Assembly: GCA_944548615.1 (NCBI GenBank)
Contig: OX155961.1
Coordinates: forward strand, 28,554,414-28,618,413
From: Micropterix aruncella
Lineage: Eukaryota; Arthropoda; Insecta; Lepidoptera; Micropterigidae
Reading direction: 5' to 3'
Length of the DNA stretch: 64,000 bases
Shown here: positions 42,594-53,731 of the stretch, in pieces
Numbering within the stretch: the stretch's first letter is position 1
Layout: each line of letters starts with the position of its first letter
The notes under the pieces: generated by a model
The model's input: only the letters and a program-made list of their open reading frames with translations
The model's database searches: none
What the model was told of the DNA's origin: nothing
Made by a program: the position numbers and the translations under genes

Positions 42594-43144
42594 AGCTAAT
42601 TAACACAGAAGTGTGCCTTTACCTTCATTAAAACAGAACCAGGACGAAGAAACGTAAACGTTGATCTTCCTTACCCAACATGTCATTTGCGGACAGTCTA
42701 CAGTCTCCATCAGAACAAAATTGAAAAAACAAGTTCAGGGAGCCGTACTCTATTAAATGAAATAAGAAGGGCAGCACTCGACAATATTTGTATAATATTG
42801 CTTCTATACAAGACGATAAAGTAGCTGAAAGGGATGTGCTGAAATTACCAATAACGTTGAACTTTAAGCGTTCCTCGAGGGTGGCGATTTAGTTGCAAGG
42901 AGTTCTTTCATCTAATCTAAAAATTCTTTGTATCCTCAGAAATCATAAAAAAACTTTACATATCGGTATTTCGTTAAGGAAGACCCAATATCGGTAGAAA
43001 TGCCGAAAAATCGGAAGGTTCGGGACCACTGGATATGAGTTTCTTGACAAGCATTTCTCTGGACGGCCAAGCAAGGCTTGACAAGCATAGCAAAAATATA
43101 AATTTTCATCGTAGTTAGGCTTCTGAAGCCATCAAGCCTAGTTT
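42594..43144. other. Unassigned DNA
   Basis: Contains repeated CTTGACAAGCA words at 43044-43088. No gene seen. Confidence 0.4.
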
Positions 43145-43213
43145 CTAGACGGTCAAAATTGCTTGTCAAGCACGAAAACTTCACGGACCTGACAAGCTAT
43201 TTTGACCGTCTAG
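43145..43213. repeat. 24-bp-arm hairpin
   Basis: Arms 43145-43168 and 43190-43213 pair at 23 of 24 positions (CTAGACGGTCAAAAT...), with a 21-nt loop. GCTTGTCA words recur just upstream. Confidence 0.8.
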
Positions 43214-44000
43214 GGAGCACTTTAGCAGGGGATAAATAGATGGTTCCAATAGTAAATACGTTACGTATTGTTATTACAGGGGTGGGTCCAGCGCCCATAC
43301 ATTTTGCCCATTGTCCTTTAAAATATTTTTTGGTTTCCTTTGTATTATGTAACATATTTTGTATTGTTTATTATTATATTTTATATAATTTCAAACATCA
43401 TTGGTTTTATTATCGTTAGGTATTTACGTTGATTTTCCATGATATTTTCCATTATATATAATATGTTTTTAATCAAATAAAAAAAAACAACTGATATCGC
43501 ATCGGCAACTGAATTGGAGGCGACTACAATATATATTAAAATGTGCCGTTTTTTATATTCGATTTTATAAACGAGTTTCTTCGATTTGTTTAATTTTAAA
43601 AACAATCTAAACACTGACTTTTTTTGAAATTACGTTAAAATACAAACTCAAGAAACGGGTGCGTGTCCTCACAGCAGGGGATATCGATGACAGGCTCTCG
43701 CCAGGCTGCTTCCTCTTCTGTACACGGATCAAGGACACATATAGGTTCCTGACAGTGATAGCACACTCCGCTGAGTGCGAACGTATACTCAAGCATAAAT
43801 GTACTAATGGCCATCCAGATATATACCTATATCTACTTACTCTCATTCGTGTATACGACAGGAAGCAATTTTCGGTGTGCTCGTAACGAGCTTCTGGAAC
43901 TATCCTCTATCTGGATGGGAATCAAATGATAGTGAGATAGGGTGAGATATGGTGAGATGGTCACACTTGGCATCTCTGCCACCTGACCTGCTTATCTATA
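43214..44000. other. Unassigned DNA
   Basis: Open frames on both strands at 43607-43886 (up to 79 codons) are not recognised. Short GGTGAGAT repeats lie near 43928-43960. Confidence 0.4.
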
Positions 44001-44350
44001 TAGGGTTTAACAAAACTTGGGCCTAATACTTTCAGGGAAGCTTCTATATCGGATATAATAAAAAAATATCCATTAATTATTTCAATTATTTTTTTTAATA
44101 TATAAATATCAAATCTGTTCAGCTTTTTCAGTACTGTGAACATTGAATGTTAACATCCCTTAAATTAAAATTAATATTGGCATTGTTACTTGGCATAATC
44201 TGTTTAAAATTTTGAAAATGTAGGTAAGAGTTAGATTTTTGTGAAAAAATTTAATTGAATATATTATTATTTCCAAGATTGTACGTATAAATATAATTTA
44301 TATCTGATATAGATGCTCCCTTTAAAATACTAGGCACTCGTTAAACCCTA
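44001..44350. mobile_element. MITE with TAGGGTTTAAC inverted ends
   Basis: A 350-bp element. Left end TAGGGTTTAACAAAACTTGG, right end reversed TAGGGTTTAACGAGTGCCTA. Similarity extends about 40 bp to GGGAAGC/GGGAGC. TA-rich sequence on both sides allows a TA target duplication as in Tc1/mariner elements. AT-rich non-coding interior. Confidence 0.65.
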
Positions 44351-44639
44351 TATATTGAATATAGATAATGCTATAGTTTTGGCTGACACACTTCTAACTG
44401 TAGAATCGACAGATTTAATCGAATCGATTTTCGATTGTATTTCTTCAAAATTTAAGTAAAAATAATAATAATAAAATGCTTTATTTGTCGAGACAAATCG
44501 GCGAGGATATCACGTTGAAGTAATATCTTACAGCTAACCTTAACCTAATGGGAAAATATATTTCGCGATAAAAATACGATAAATACTCTTAATAAAATCA
44601 CTTATAAAGCAGAGCGTATTAAATGTATCTAACATTTAA
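44351..44639. other. AT-rich spacer
   Basis: Contains the palindrome ATTTGTCGAGACAAAT at 44482-44497. No gene. Confidence 0.45.
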
Positions 44640-45125
44640 ATGCAGCAGAAAATGCAAAATCTATCCTAACCTATGGGATCATAGGGTGGGGAGGTGCAGC
44701 GAAAATTTATATGGAGTCCTTGATTAGAGCTCAGAAGCTAGTACTAAAAATTATAAAGAGAAAGCCTTGTAGATACACTTCAGATGATCTCTACAGTCTC
44801 CGTGCTAGACGTACCACAACTATACGTAAAAGCGGCGCTCTGTGAGTATCAAACTAATTTAGAGACCGCAATTAGAACTCAATAAACAATCTGCACGCGG
44901 CAATCTCGAAATATAAAATTTCCCTCGAATGCAGACCATTTTTGGGTAGAGGCATTTTGTGTACATACCCTCAGGATCTTTAATATGCTAGATGGATTTA
45001 AAAATTTTGTTCCTGGCTAAAACATGACGCCCAGCAAAATATCCACAAATTAATATACCGAGACAGTTCCCATCATTAAATCTTTTCCCTGACATTCCTT
45101 CTTATTATTATTATTTTCTTTGACT
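44640..45125 (+). mobile_element. LINE-Z fragment with degraded pol C-terminus
   Basis: The plus strand reads AKSILTYGIIGWGGAAKIYM, then LIRAQKLVLKIIKRKPCRYT, which is the YGI.GWGG...L..QK block of CR1-like LINEs. The following codons contain stops and frameshifts (AISKYKISLECRPFLGRG). It runs into CCCTGACATTCCTTC and a TTATTATTATTATTTTCTTT tract that recurs at 46636-46685. Confidence 0.65.
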
Positions 45126-45138
45126 TTTTATTTGTTTT

Positions 45139-45231
45139 TATCTATATATATACGTTATGTATTTTATCTATATATATACGTAGTTTTTATCTGTATATAT
45201 ATGTTATGCGTATCTATATATATACGAATCG
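45139..45231. repeat. TATCTATATATATACGT tandem repeat
   Basis: About four units of TATCTATATATATACGT with variable spacers. Confidence 0.75.
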
Positions 45232-45486
45232 TCGTGCGTTAGTCTCGCAAGGTCTCGGAAATGACTCGACCGAATTGAATTATTTTTTTTTTGTTTTCTT
45301 TGCCTTGATTGAGGGGTGGTTTACAAAAGAAAATATTTAGGAAAAACTCTAAGAAACAACTGAAAATCGAAAAAATCGAAATTGGTCATTTTGGGAAATA
45401 GACCGCTTTCAATAATAGATGGCGTTCGCGGCGATCCTATTGTTTGACAGCTGCGCCATCCATAACTTGCGATTGTGTAAAATTTC
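45232..45486. other. Spacer, nothing recognised
   Basis: No gene or repeat assignment. Confidence 0.45.
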
Positions 45487-45780
45487 GGAAGTCAAAAAGT
45501 AAAAAAAGTAAAAAAAAGTCGGGAAAGTCAAAAAAGTAGAAAAAGTCAAAAAGGTCAAAAAAGTTGAAAAAGTCGAAAAAGTCGGAAAAGTAAAAAAAAA
45601 AACAAAAAAAAGACGAAAAAGTCGGAAAAATCGAAAAAGTCGAAAAAGCCGAAAAAGTCGAGCAAGTCGAAAAAGTCGAAAAAGTCGAAAAAGTCGGAAA
45701 AGTCGAAAAAGTCGAATAAGCCGAAAAAGTCGAACAAGGCGAAAAAGTCAGGAAAGTCGAAAAAGTCGGAAAAGTCGAAG
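45487..45780. repeat. 9-bp minisatellite (GTCGAAAAA)n
   Basis: About 290 bp of GTCGAAAAA and variants (GTCGGAAAA, GTAAAAAAA). The unit length is a multiple of three, so long open frames such as repeated DFF on the minus strand arise by chance. Confidence 0.9.
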
Positions 45781-45785
45781 TCGAT

Positions 45786-46629
45786 TTCGATTTTCTAGGG
45801 TTAAAGGATGGCGGTAGGTTGGGGGTGTGGTAGGATTAATGATATTAAAACAGTCAGATGAATTACGTTCCTGGCTACTTGACAGGAAATTCTTGGATGA
45901 CAGCCGATTTTTTTTAATTACATACGACATCGTTTTATTTTACAATAAGTTAGTGGATTTGAGAAAAGATTTTGTTGAAGCGAATTTAATTGCATTTTGC
46001 GAACATTCATTTTGATCAGCCATTCTTAGACTTTGCAGGCTTAGACATAACCACGAATTTGGACTTAGTTTGGGGATTTCAATACTGTAAAGACCTCAAG
46101 GAAATTTCGACCGATTTGAGTGAATGTGAAAACAATTCCGTGACGTTTTACAGTGTCCATTACAATGTCGAGAAGAAGAGCTAACATAGATCGACGAAGT
46201 CAGTCAAATGTGCGGCAAGCTACTTCAACTGCAAACCGCACCGATGTAAGATGATTCCATCATCTCGGCCGAAATACAAGATGAAGCTGTCATTCCGAAA
46301 TTTCTTGCAGTGGTGCCCATGAATATGATGTTTCTTGACAGAATTTTAGTGTAATTTTAGTGACAGAAGTGGCTATTATGTATTCTATGTATGAGAAATA
46401 AAGCTAAAAAAGTATTTTTTTTCTGTAAATACTTTAAGATCCTTTAAATTCCTAAAAGCATAGCCTAATCCAATGTATCCTTAAAAGAGCCATAATTATT
46501 AGTTTTTTAAATTTTTCTATATAATTAATTATAATAGACGATTATTATACACTTTTATTTAGTTATTAGAAATCTACACCTTGATAGAGACAAAGTTTTG
46601 ATGCGATTCGGAAACATTTTTTCACGAAA
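45786..46629. other. Unassigned DNA between LINE-Z pieces
   Basis: Plus frames 45827-46015 and 45990-46184 (62 and 64 codons) are not recognised. Composition is less AT-rich than the flanks up to about 46400. Confidence 0.4.
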
Positions 46630-47116
46630 AGTTGCGTTCGAATATCCCTGACATTTCTTATTATTATTATTATTTTCTTTGACTTTTTTTATTTTTATTT
46701 ATTACTATTACTTATTCATAAATTTTGGTGACTATTGTTTGATATCATTTGACATTTTATTTTATTTTTATTTTATTAACACGATTATTTATTTTTGTGT
46801 TTTATTTCCTATTGTGATCATTAGTTAGTGATTATTAGTTATAATTTGTAATGGTGACGGGAATATATATATTTCTTTTCCTTTTTATTTTTTTTTTATT
46901 ATTCATTGCCGAATATATGTGATACCTATAAAAACTAGAGAGCTAGCTGCCCTGGAACAAGTCCTGGCACTTAGTTGGGCACTAATGCTCATATCGGCCG
47001 TGTTTAATTTTAATTTTAATTTTAATTATATATATTTTTTTATTGATATGATTATTAGTGATACTTGTGCACTTGTAAATGAATTGTTAAATTAAATAAA
47101 TAAATAAATAAAATAA
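46630..47116 (+). mobile_element. LINE-Z 3' UTR with (TAAA)n tail
   Basis: It begins with CCCTGACATTTCTTATTATT, a repeat of 45090-45120. It continues with AGCTGCCCTGGAACAAGTCC and ends in an (AAAT)n tail at 47092-47116. Either a second 5'-truncated insertion of the same LINE or the remainder of the LINE split by the 45130-46630 segment. Confidence 0.6.
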
Positions 47117-47214
47117 ATATATATCAGTCTCTGAGAATCCACATCCAGGGTAGTATTCAAAAAATTACTTACTTATTTAAAAGTAACAGGCATTTTCACT
47201 AACAGCGCAGTTGG

Positions 47215-47575
47215 GTGGTGTCGACTACAACAGGCGAACCTGTCACCCCAGGCTGCTATAACGATATGTGATCGTTCTTTCAGCCGTGGGATGAGCGTAG
47301 AAGACTTTAGGACGGTACAAGCTTACCGTCCAGCAAAGACACGAACCCGACAGAGGCCGACGCCTTACCGTGAAGCTACCCGCTGGGTCACCTAACCAGA
47401 GGGCAGCCTCGCCCCCTTTCTACCAGTTTTGGAAGGATATCTCCGTCTGTAATTGTTTGTGCCACCTCTACCTGCCGTGTAATCAGCGGTGATATCATGC
47501 CGTGAATACAGAGTCGGGCAAAGGCATCTTTTCCCAGCTCTGTCAAATGGCCATTTCAAAAGTGAGTGACAACAG
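47215..47575 (-). repeat. CTAG-650 family fragment, minus strand
   Basis: Reverse-complement landmarks in order: GTCGACTACAACAGGCGAAC, GTAGAAGACTT, the AAGGCGT-type block, CCAGTTTTGGAAGGATATCT, and GGCATCTTTTCCCAGC. It represents a subfamily carrying an extra GGATATCTCCGTCT block, also seen at 55455, 61937 and 63508. Confidence 0.65.
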
Positions 47576-47590
47576 TGAGTGAAACGGGAA

Positions 47591-47880
47591 TAGGAACTTA
47601 GTTCAACCGAACGAGACAGAGCAATACGCTAGAACGAAATATGAAATGAGCTGTCGTCGATTTTCCCGCACCACAACCACCTGTCGAACTTATAGAGGCC
47701 CAAATAAGTTTGAAATTATTTCGTGCGGTGTTAGATTTAGCTGCTTTATCTTTAGTGGGTAGTTTAAATCCGTAAAAGTGACAACCGTTTATTTCACATT
47801 CAGCTCTAACGTACTGCTCTGTCTTGTGCATACGAACTAATTTCCGAGTTTAGTTAGTCAAGAGAAACGCAATCGAGCCC
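47591..47880. mobile_element. Foldback MITE (GGGCTCGATT family), copy 2
   Basis: Matches 32948-33295 from TAGGAACTTAGTTCAACCGA to AAACGCAATCGAGCCC, but the outermost ~25 bp of the left arm are missing. The inner GTTCAAC...GAACGAGACAG arms are conserved. Confidence 0.7.
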
Positions 47881-49160
47881 ATTGTCACGTGTTGGTATCC
47901 GCCAGCCAGTGCCATCGTATTTTTACACGACTGCCCAACAAATAAGGGTGTGATGTGTTCAGGGTTCATCGGTGTATGTTTCATTTCATTATTTCGCCAT
48001 AACTTCTATACGCTTGAACCGATTTAGATGTGTGGGGCATTGTTAGAATTGTTATACCATCCCGAGTCTCATGGTACCTTATCTGTCCAAATATCAAGTA
48101 AGTAGTTGTTTAAATATCCAAATGTCTAACTATCAATAAATTAACTTGTACTCAAAATTGAGTACAATCCGGAAATATACATCTATTTATATGGATTAAT
48201 ACAAAATCCACGAATACTTCATAAAAAACCGTAATAAAAATAATTACAAATAAAATACTCCAGTTTTTGTAACGGCAGATTGTTTTTTTTTATTCTTTTT
48301 AATGTGTTCCCTTGTGGAAATATACGCATTTTCACGCGTTGTCAGAAATGTTTATCGGGGCACTTTGCTGTCGCGATCGTGTTTTGTTTATATACACGTC
48401 TATTTTACACAATATACCCGTCAGTATATTTGACAGCCCAAAAGGGACCCCTGAAAAGTGCAAAAGGGGCCCCGAGATTGCGACGCCCTAAGGGCCTCTA
48501 CATGGGTTAATCTTGCGCCGTAACAGAGGAATATGTATGCGATGATTTATATTAAATCCAAGCGATGCCAGTAAACCTGTGATAATCGGTGCGATCACTT
48601 CGAGCGCGATTACGATGTCAAACAGAGAATATTATTCACAGGCGTTTAGCCCCCCACGTACAATCAAGGATCAGCAACCCGAGAATCTCTTTTAGTAGCG
48701 AGGAAATCGAAATCCTTTGTCTTAATAGAATACTGGTCCCGAAAAAGGACAATTTCCTCCTGTCCCATAAAATGAGCGCGGAAGACAAATTACAGCTGAA
48801 AAGGAAATATCAGATAGCAATCGGACCGGAGGCACCGTTCTCGCAATCGCCCAATGTTTCGCTGATAAAATATTTCGTTTTCACATTTTCTCCCAGCCAG
48901 CGGCGCGATTTTTGTCTCTTGAGCCCAGCATCGTAACAATATCAAAGATAAGTGGAATTGTTTATTGAGATAATATCGCTAAATATTAGAGGGAAATGCT
49001 GCGAAGGCATATCATCAATATATTACCAAAAATGTTTCGCATTATAATATACTGCATATCACAAATTATTATTGTATGTATTATTATACTATTATTGAGG
49101 AAATACAAAGCTGTTTCAATACATTATATAAAAAAATATTAAATTTCAATAACAAATTTA
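47881..49160. other. Unassigned DNA; 48.3-48.95 kb of higher complexity
   Basis: The 115-codon plus frame 48589-48936 lacks recognisable domains. The segment is less AT-rich than its surroundings and not repeated in the window. Confidence 0.35.
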
Positions 49161-49245
49161 AGGGGCCGTCCACATTAAACGTAATCACCGAAAAAGAAGG
49201 AGGGGGTTGAGTTTACGCTTGATTACGTAGAGGGGGGGGGGGCAT
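49161..49245 (+). repeat. GGGGCCGTCC repeat, copy 2
   Basis: AAGGGGCCGTCCACATTAAA, CGTAATCACCG, then a GGAGGGGG run. Matches 8454-8521 reversed. A G run (49231-49242) follows. Confidence 0.45.
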
Positions 49246-49659
49246 TTTTTGGTTTAAACCTGCACAGAAATAGCGCTTGTCTGCGATTGAGTGGCCCGGG
49301 CCTGTTCCTGCGCGCGCTGGCAAGCCGGTGATCGCTCTGCATCGCGGCGAAACGGCTGCAACTCTGCACTAGCGCGCCGCTGCACGCTCCAACTCCATCA
49401 CGGAAAGATTTACGTACTCGTATGACGCATCAACTATAGCGGATTGTATTATACCTACAATTGTATTATATTATATCTTATCGCCAGGTGAAACGATAAA
49501 ATGACTGGACTATTTATAGAACAGCAACGTCATAGGTAAGGACCCAATATTTAAATATGCCAACTAGTACTGATTGCGTGGCGATCCTAATGCGATGACC
49601 ACACACTCTAGTATCAAACTCTCACTAAATTCCAGAGTGAGTTAGGAGAACAGAAAAAA
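49246..49659. other. Unassigned DNA, partly GC-rich
   Basis: 49280-49400 is unusually GC-rich for this window (GCGCGCTGG, GCGGCGAAACGGC) but has no open frame of note. Confidence 0.4.
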
Positions 49660-50285
49660 AGCCAGCAATCTCGTGTAACAAGAAGATCGAAACAAACAAA
49701 TTTTGCAATACCACTCAGGATATCCGCTTTTGGCCAATCCAGTTTTCTTGCCCCCAAATTTTATAATTGCCTACCACCAAACATTAAAGACATTAAAATT
49801 TCATATAAATTTAAAAATAGTTTGTGTGCCTACCTCTTGAATTGTACAAATGCAGATATTGAACACCTTATTAAATAATTGAATCTTTATAATAAAATAT
49901 AATAGTACCTATATGCAGTAATATAAATTGATGATTTCTAAATGTAATTTAATTTGAATTTTTGTGAATTTATTTTGTATATTGTTAATACACATTAATA
50001 TTTAATAATACATAAATAACTATATATTTATTTTTATCATGTTTTAAAATAAAATAATATTTACAATTTTCATGACATTTTCTTACGAATTTTTATTAGG
50101 TAATTAAGATATTTCTATTTCTGTTACATTAAGTATGATTTTGTTTATTTATATAAATATAATATTATAGATTTCTTAGGATAATTAAAATAGATTGTCT
50201 ACCTTGGAACAGGCGGCCGCCTAGTTTATTGAATTTAGTGTTTATTGAATTTACTCATAATTTGAACTCAATAAATAATTTGAAA
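49660..50285 (+). mobile_element. LINE 3' portion, plus strand
   Basis: Pol C-terminal fragment (49678-49878), AT-rich 3' UTR, and a CCTTGGAACAGGCGGCCGCC block related to the LINE-X CCTCGGAACAGGCACTGCC. It ends in TGAACTCAATAAATAATTTG. Confidence 0.65.
49678..49878 (+). pseudogene. LINE pol extreme C-terminus
   Basis: 67 codons (66 residues plus TAA) read TRRSKQTNFAIPLRISAFGQ, then SSFLAPKFYNCLPPNIKD, and end NADIEHLIK at TAA. This corresponds to the final block of jockey/CR1-like pol proteins (P..RT..G..SF.......YN.LP..I). It appears to retain the natural stop. Upstream RT sequence is missing. Confidence 0.7.
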
Positions 50286-51194
50286 TTTGAAAACAGACAT
50301 GTCAAACTGAAACATGAAAAATGAAAACAGACATGTTAAAGTAAGTGTAACAGGAACACTCTACTAATGTATCTTTTGTTTAAAAATAACATAATTTAAA
50401 AGAGAAAAATAATATTTGTAAACTTGTCGATGACCATCGTAAATTCATAGTCTTGTAATGAAATTGTTCATCTTAAACGACTGTCGCTTCACAATTAGGC
50501 AACGAACGAATAAATCGACAAGAAAAACTTTTTAAGTAAAGACAGTTATACTCTGTATCCAGATAAAAGTAAACCGACCGAATTAAAAGATTAATTAAGC
50601 GATAAACTCGTCAAAAGCGGCAATATCAGTGTAAAACGGCTGCCGCTCTCGGATTTTGCCTAACCGCTCCCTTTTCTTACCCTGATTAGGGCGGAAGAGC
50701 GAGGGGCAAGTACGGGATAGAATAGGGTCATTTAGATACCGGCAGGGATTAAGGCCGGGGCTTCACCTGGATTTTATCGGTCACCGAACCGGGATTATAT
50801 TTAACGCACATTCCTTTGGACATTCATAAGCTGCCCAACGTGCCGCGAATTATTTTAATCTACTTAGTTGAATGGCAGAGATCAAAAAAGAAATTAAATT
50901 TAGCCGAGACCACGCAGTATGAGTATATTGCGTTTCTCGCTGCTCAACGGAATCATTAAATTTAAGAGAATCCGCAAACCATTGGGAATTAAATTACTAT
51001 CACGGCACTGTTTTAAGAACACTAACGACGACCAGAATCGCGCGCGTTTTTTCCGTAAACGTTCGAACTGACGTACCTCAAACGAAATTTCCTATCCGTC
51101 TTCTTCTTTTTAAAGTGCTATCTCCTATCAGAGGTCGGCGGTCATTATGGCCACTTGGACCCGCGATGTTGCGGCGCGGAACAACTCGGTGATG
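50286..51194. other. Higher-complexity unique-looking DNA
   Basis: 50500-51190 has balanced composition, no repeats and no significant open frame. Candidate conserved non-coding DNA. Confidence 0.35.
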
Positions 51195-51470
51195 ATTAAA
51201 TTTTAATTAGGTACACTTACTACTTCTAAAAATAAAACGTTAGTTAATATAGTTCTTAATAAAATAAATTGCTAATTTTAATTGTTTACTCTGACCCGCC
51301 TCGATACAGGACAGTACAGTCCTAGTTAGGTGGGCACTGACCATTTGCTACATTTACGTGTTAATTTTTTCCGAGTTACTTTATAACATTGGTAATAATA
51401 TGGCTATATGTATAAAAAAATATGATAAAAGTACTAAATAAATAAAAACATAAATAAAATAAATTATTTG
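51195..51470 (+). mobile_element. LINE-Y 3' UTR fragment, copy 2
   Basis: TTTACTCTGACCCGCCTCGA, GTCCTAGTTAGGTGGGCA and TTTTTCCGAGTTACTTTATA, ending in an (AAAT)n-type tail. Near-identical layout to 26300-26562. Confidence 0.75.
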
Positions 51471-51932
51471 CTTTTCGGAGTTTATGGGTATACCTTTAAA
51501 ACAGTTTTTCATTCGATGTATTACATGCAGTGCTTTCTTGTTTATGACCTCATTTCATTGACAGTGAGCGAAAGAGAGTGAAAAGAATAGTTCAGAATTG
51601 GGAAGATTGATAGCCTAAGGATGTGTTCACAGCGATACAATCGAACGAGTTCAAAAGAATTTCACTTGCAAACTGTCAAACAAATGTAGCCTCAGAAATA
51701 TCTACGGCGGTTTTCGCATTTCACCCTCATAGATTTAAAAACACGCAGGATCATTAGCGATATAACATGTCTCGATAAGCTTTTACACACTCGACTAGAC
51801 AGACGTACCAGCTAGTCTAGCAAATGTTTAATTTCTCTCATACATTTTCTGTTGTCGCTTGCAATAGCAATATCGTATCGAACCTCTTACCAGAATGTGT
51901 CGTGTTTTCGATACGAAATAAAGCATACTTAA
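51471..51932. other. Unassigned DNA
   Basis: No gene or shared repeat recognised. Confidence 0.45.
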
Positions 51933-52255
51933 CCCTTCCTATTTGAGTTAACCATTTTTGGTTAGACGCTTACAAATGCTAAAATTGTATCTAACCAATA
52001 TTGGTTAGGGCGCTCCGCGCTGCGTAAAATGCCAACTTTTTAAATATTTATTCATTATTATCTTAATTGTTTGACGAGATAAGGTTATAATATTATAAAT
52101 TTCAAATTTCAATGCGATCATTTTACAGTTATTCTTTTTACGATCCGTATAGTAGTTTAAAAGTTATGGTCGTTTTTCTCAAGGCCATCGACTTCACGCG
52201 CAAAACTGTCCCGGGCAGAAGTGACGACTAAATTTTTACCCCGCGATAGGAGGGG
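51933..52255. mobile_element. TTAA-type MITE family 3 (complete)
   Basis: A 323-bp element exactly flanked by TTAA (51929-51932 and 52256-52259). Ends CCCTTCCTAT and, reversed, CCCCTCCTAT. Part of the right half (TTTCAATGCGATCATTTTAC, GTTATTCTTTTTACGAT) is distantly similar to MITE family 2, suggesting a common origin. No coding capacity. Confidence 0.8.
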
Positions 52256-52259
52256 TTAA

Positions 52260-52594
52260 GGACTCCAGGATCCTAATTAAAAGTTCAATCAAATCTATTT
52301 TATCTCCTATTTCTTAAGATTTAATTGACTGCCCTCTACTTTATTGTATGACGTTATTATAATAAACCATACATATATATTTTATTATTTCATATTATTA
52401 ACATTAATATCCAATTATTTTTGCTTTACATATCCCCATTTTTCCAACATGCTCATGTTATTCCTATTGTAAGTTGTGATGCACGCGTTGTAAACTTTTC
52501 ATGGGTTAGTTAGAAATTACTTTTTTTTGTAAATAGGTTTTGCAAATACTCTATCATGTATTTATTACCTGTAAGTATGTAAAATGTAAAATTA
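52260..52594. other. AT-rich spacer
   Basis: No gene or repeat assignment. Confidence 0.5.
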
Positions 52595-53729
52595 TTAGAT
52601 ATTTGAATTGAAAACTTCGATTTTTTTGTGATATTGAACATTTATTTCGAAGCAAATTGGAAAGTGCATTTCATTCAATATATTGTCCATCGCTAGCTAT
52701 GACGTTCTCCCATATTTCTGGCAAGAGACAAATTCCCCAGCGGAAGAAGTCTTCGTCCTTGGAGGCTATCCACGAATCCAGCCATTTTTCAATATCCTCG
52801 AATGACTGGAAGCGCTGCTCGGAAAGGCCATGGGCCATTGTCCGGAACAAATAGTAGTCGGATGGCGCAACATCTAAAAAAGTACGGCGGGTGAGGTAGG
52901 ATTTCCCAGCGAAGAATTTCCAGGAAGTTCTTGACCTGCATCGCGACGTGTGGTCGAGCATGGTCATGCTGGATAATTACTTTGTCGTGCCTTTTAGCGT
53001 ATTCCGGCCGTTTCTTCTTCACAGCATCGCTCAAATTCTTGAGCTGAGCTCGATAGCGATCGCCCGTGATGGCTTCTCCCGGTTTCAGCAGCTCGTATTA
53101 TTCGGTGGAGGAAACCTTTTCTCTTTTTACGGCGAAGGAGCTTTCACAAGTCCTGAAACGTCTTTCGGTGCCATGTCTCTCGGCTTAAACTCGTGAGGAA
53201 CGCAATGATCTTCCTTTTGAATGACTCCTATAGATTTTAAACGTCTCGAAACGGTTGAGGGGTGAACATTAAGCACTTCACCTGTCTTTTCCAGCGTCAG
53301 ACTCGAATCTTCATGGAGTATATACTCCAATTCGGCTTCTTCAAATTTTTGCTCCTGGCCTGGGCGCTCTTTGTCTTGCACGTCGAAATCACCACTTTTA
53401 AATTGGAGAAACCAAGTCTCAACAGTCCTTTCTGTCGGAGTAAATTCCCCGTAAGCCTCCAGCAGCAATCTATGACATTCTGCGGCAGTTTTCTTATGAT
53501 AAAAGCAGAAAAGCATTGCTTCTCGCAATGGATGTTTTGTCGGCTCAAATTTCCACATCTTCGGAGCTAACAAAATTACCGTTGTTGACACTTCAACGAA
53601 ATGACACAGACTGATAATTGAAGCCTAATAATGACGATTTGACATGAAGGATTTTGCAATTTGGTAAATGACTAGAAATGTAAGTTACGGTATCTTTAGG
53701 AAATCGAAGTTTTCGATGCAAGGTCCTAA
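52595..53729 (-). mobile_element. Mariner element, 1135 bp, with TA duplication
   Basis: The 29-bp inverted ends share TTAG at the tip and GAAAACTTCGATTT inside (52610-52623 and 53701-53714). TA flanks both sides (52593-52594, 53730-53731). It encodes a broken D34D-type transposase on the minus strand. It is shorter than a ~1.3-kb complete mariner because the middle of the gene is deleted. A second, more deleted copy lies at 61355. Confidence 0.9.
52671..53591 (-). pseudogene. Mariner transposase, internally deleted and frameshifted
   Basis: From 53591 the frame gives the N-terminal DNA-binding region. The first HTH is AECHRLLLEAYGEFTP with TVETWFLQFKSGDFDV, and the second is LEKTGEVLNVHPSTVSRRL. 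The linker PHEF (normally WVPHEL) is at about 53193. The part with the first catalytic Asp is missing. The sequence resumes in another frame with YYELLKPGEAITGDRYRAQL, HDKVIIQHDHARPHVA (second Asp) and EILPHPPY, followed by a frameshift into DYYLFR. Without the first Asp and with frameshifts it is dead. Confidence 0.9.
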
Positions 53730-53731
53730 TA

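Noticed and set aside
45555..45737. DFF-rich 60-codon frame
   Set aside because: Product of the 9-bp minisatellite.
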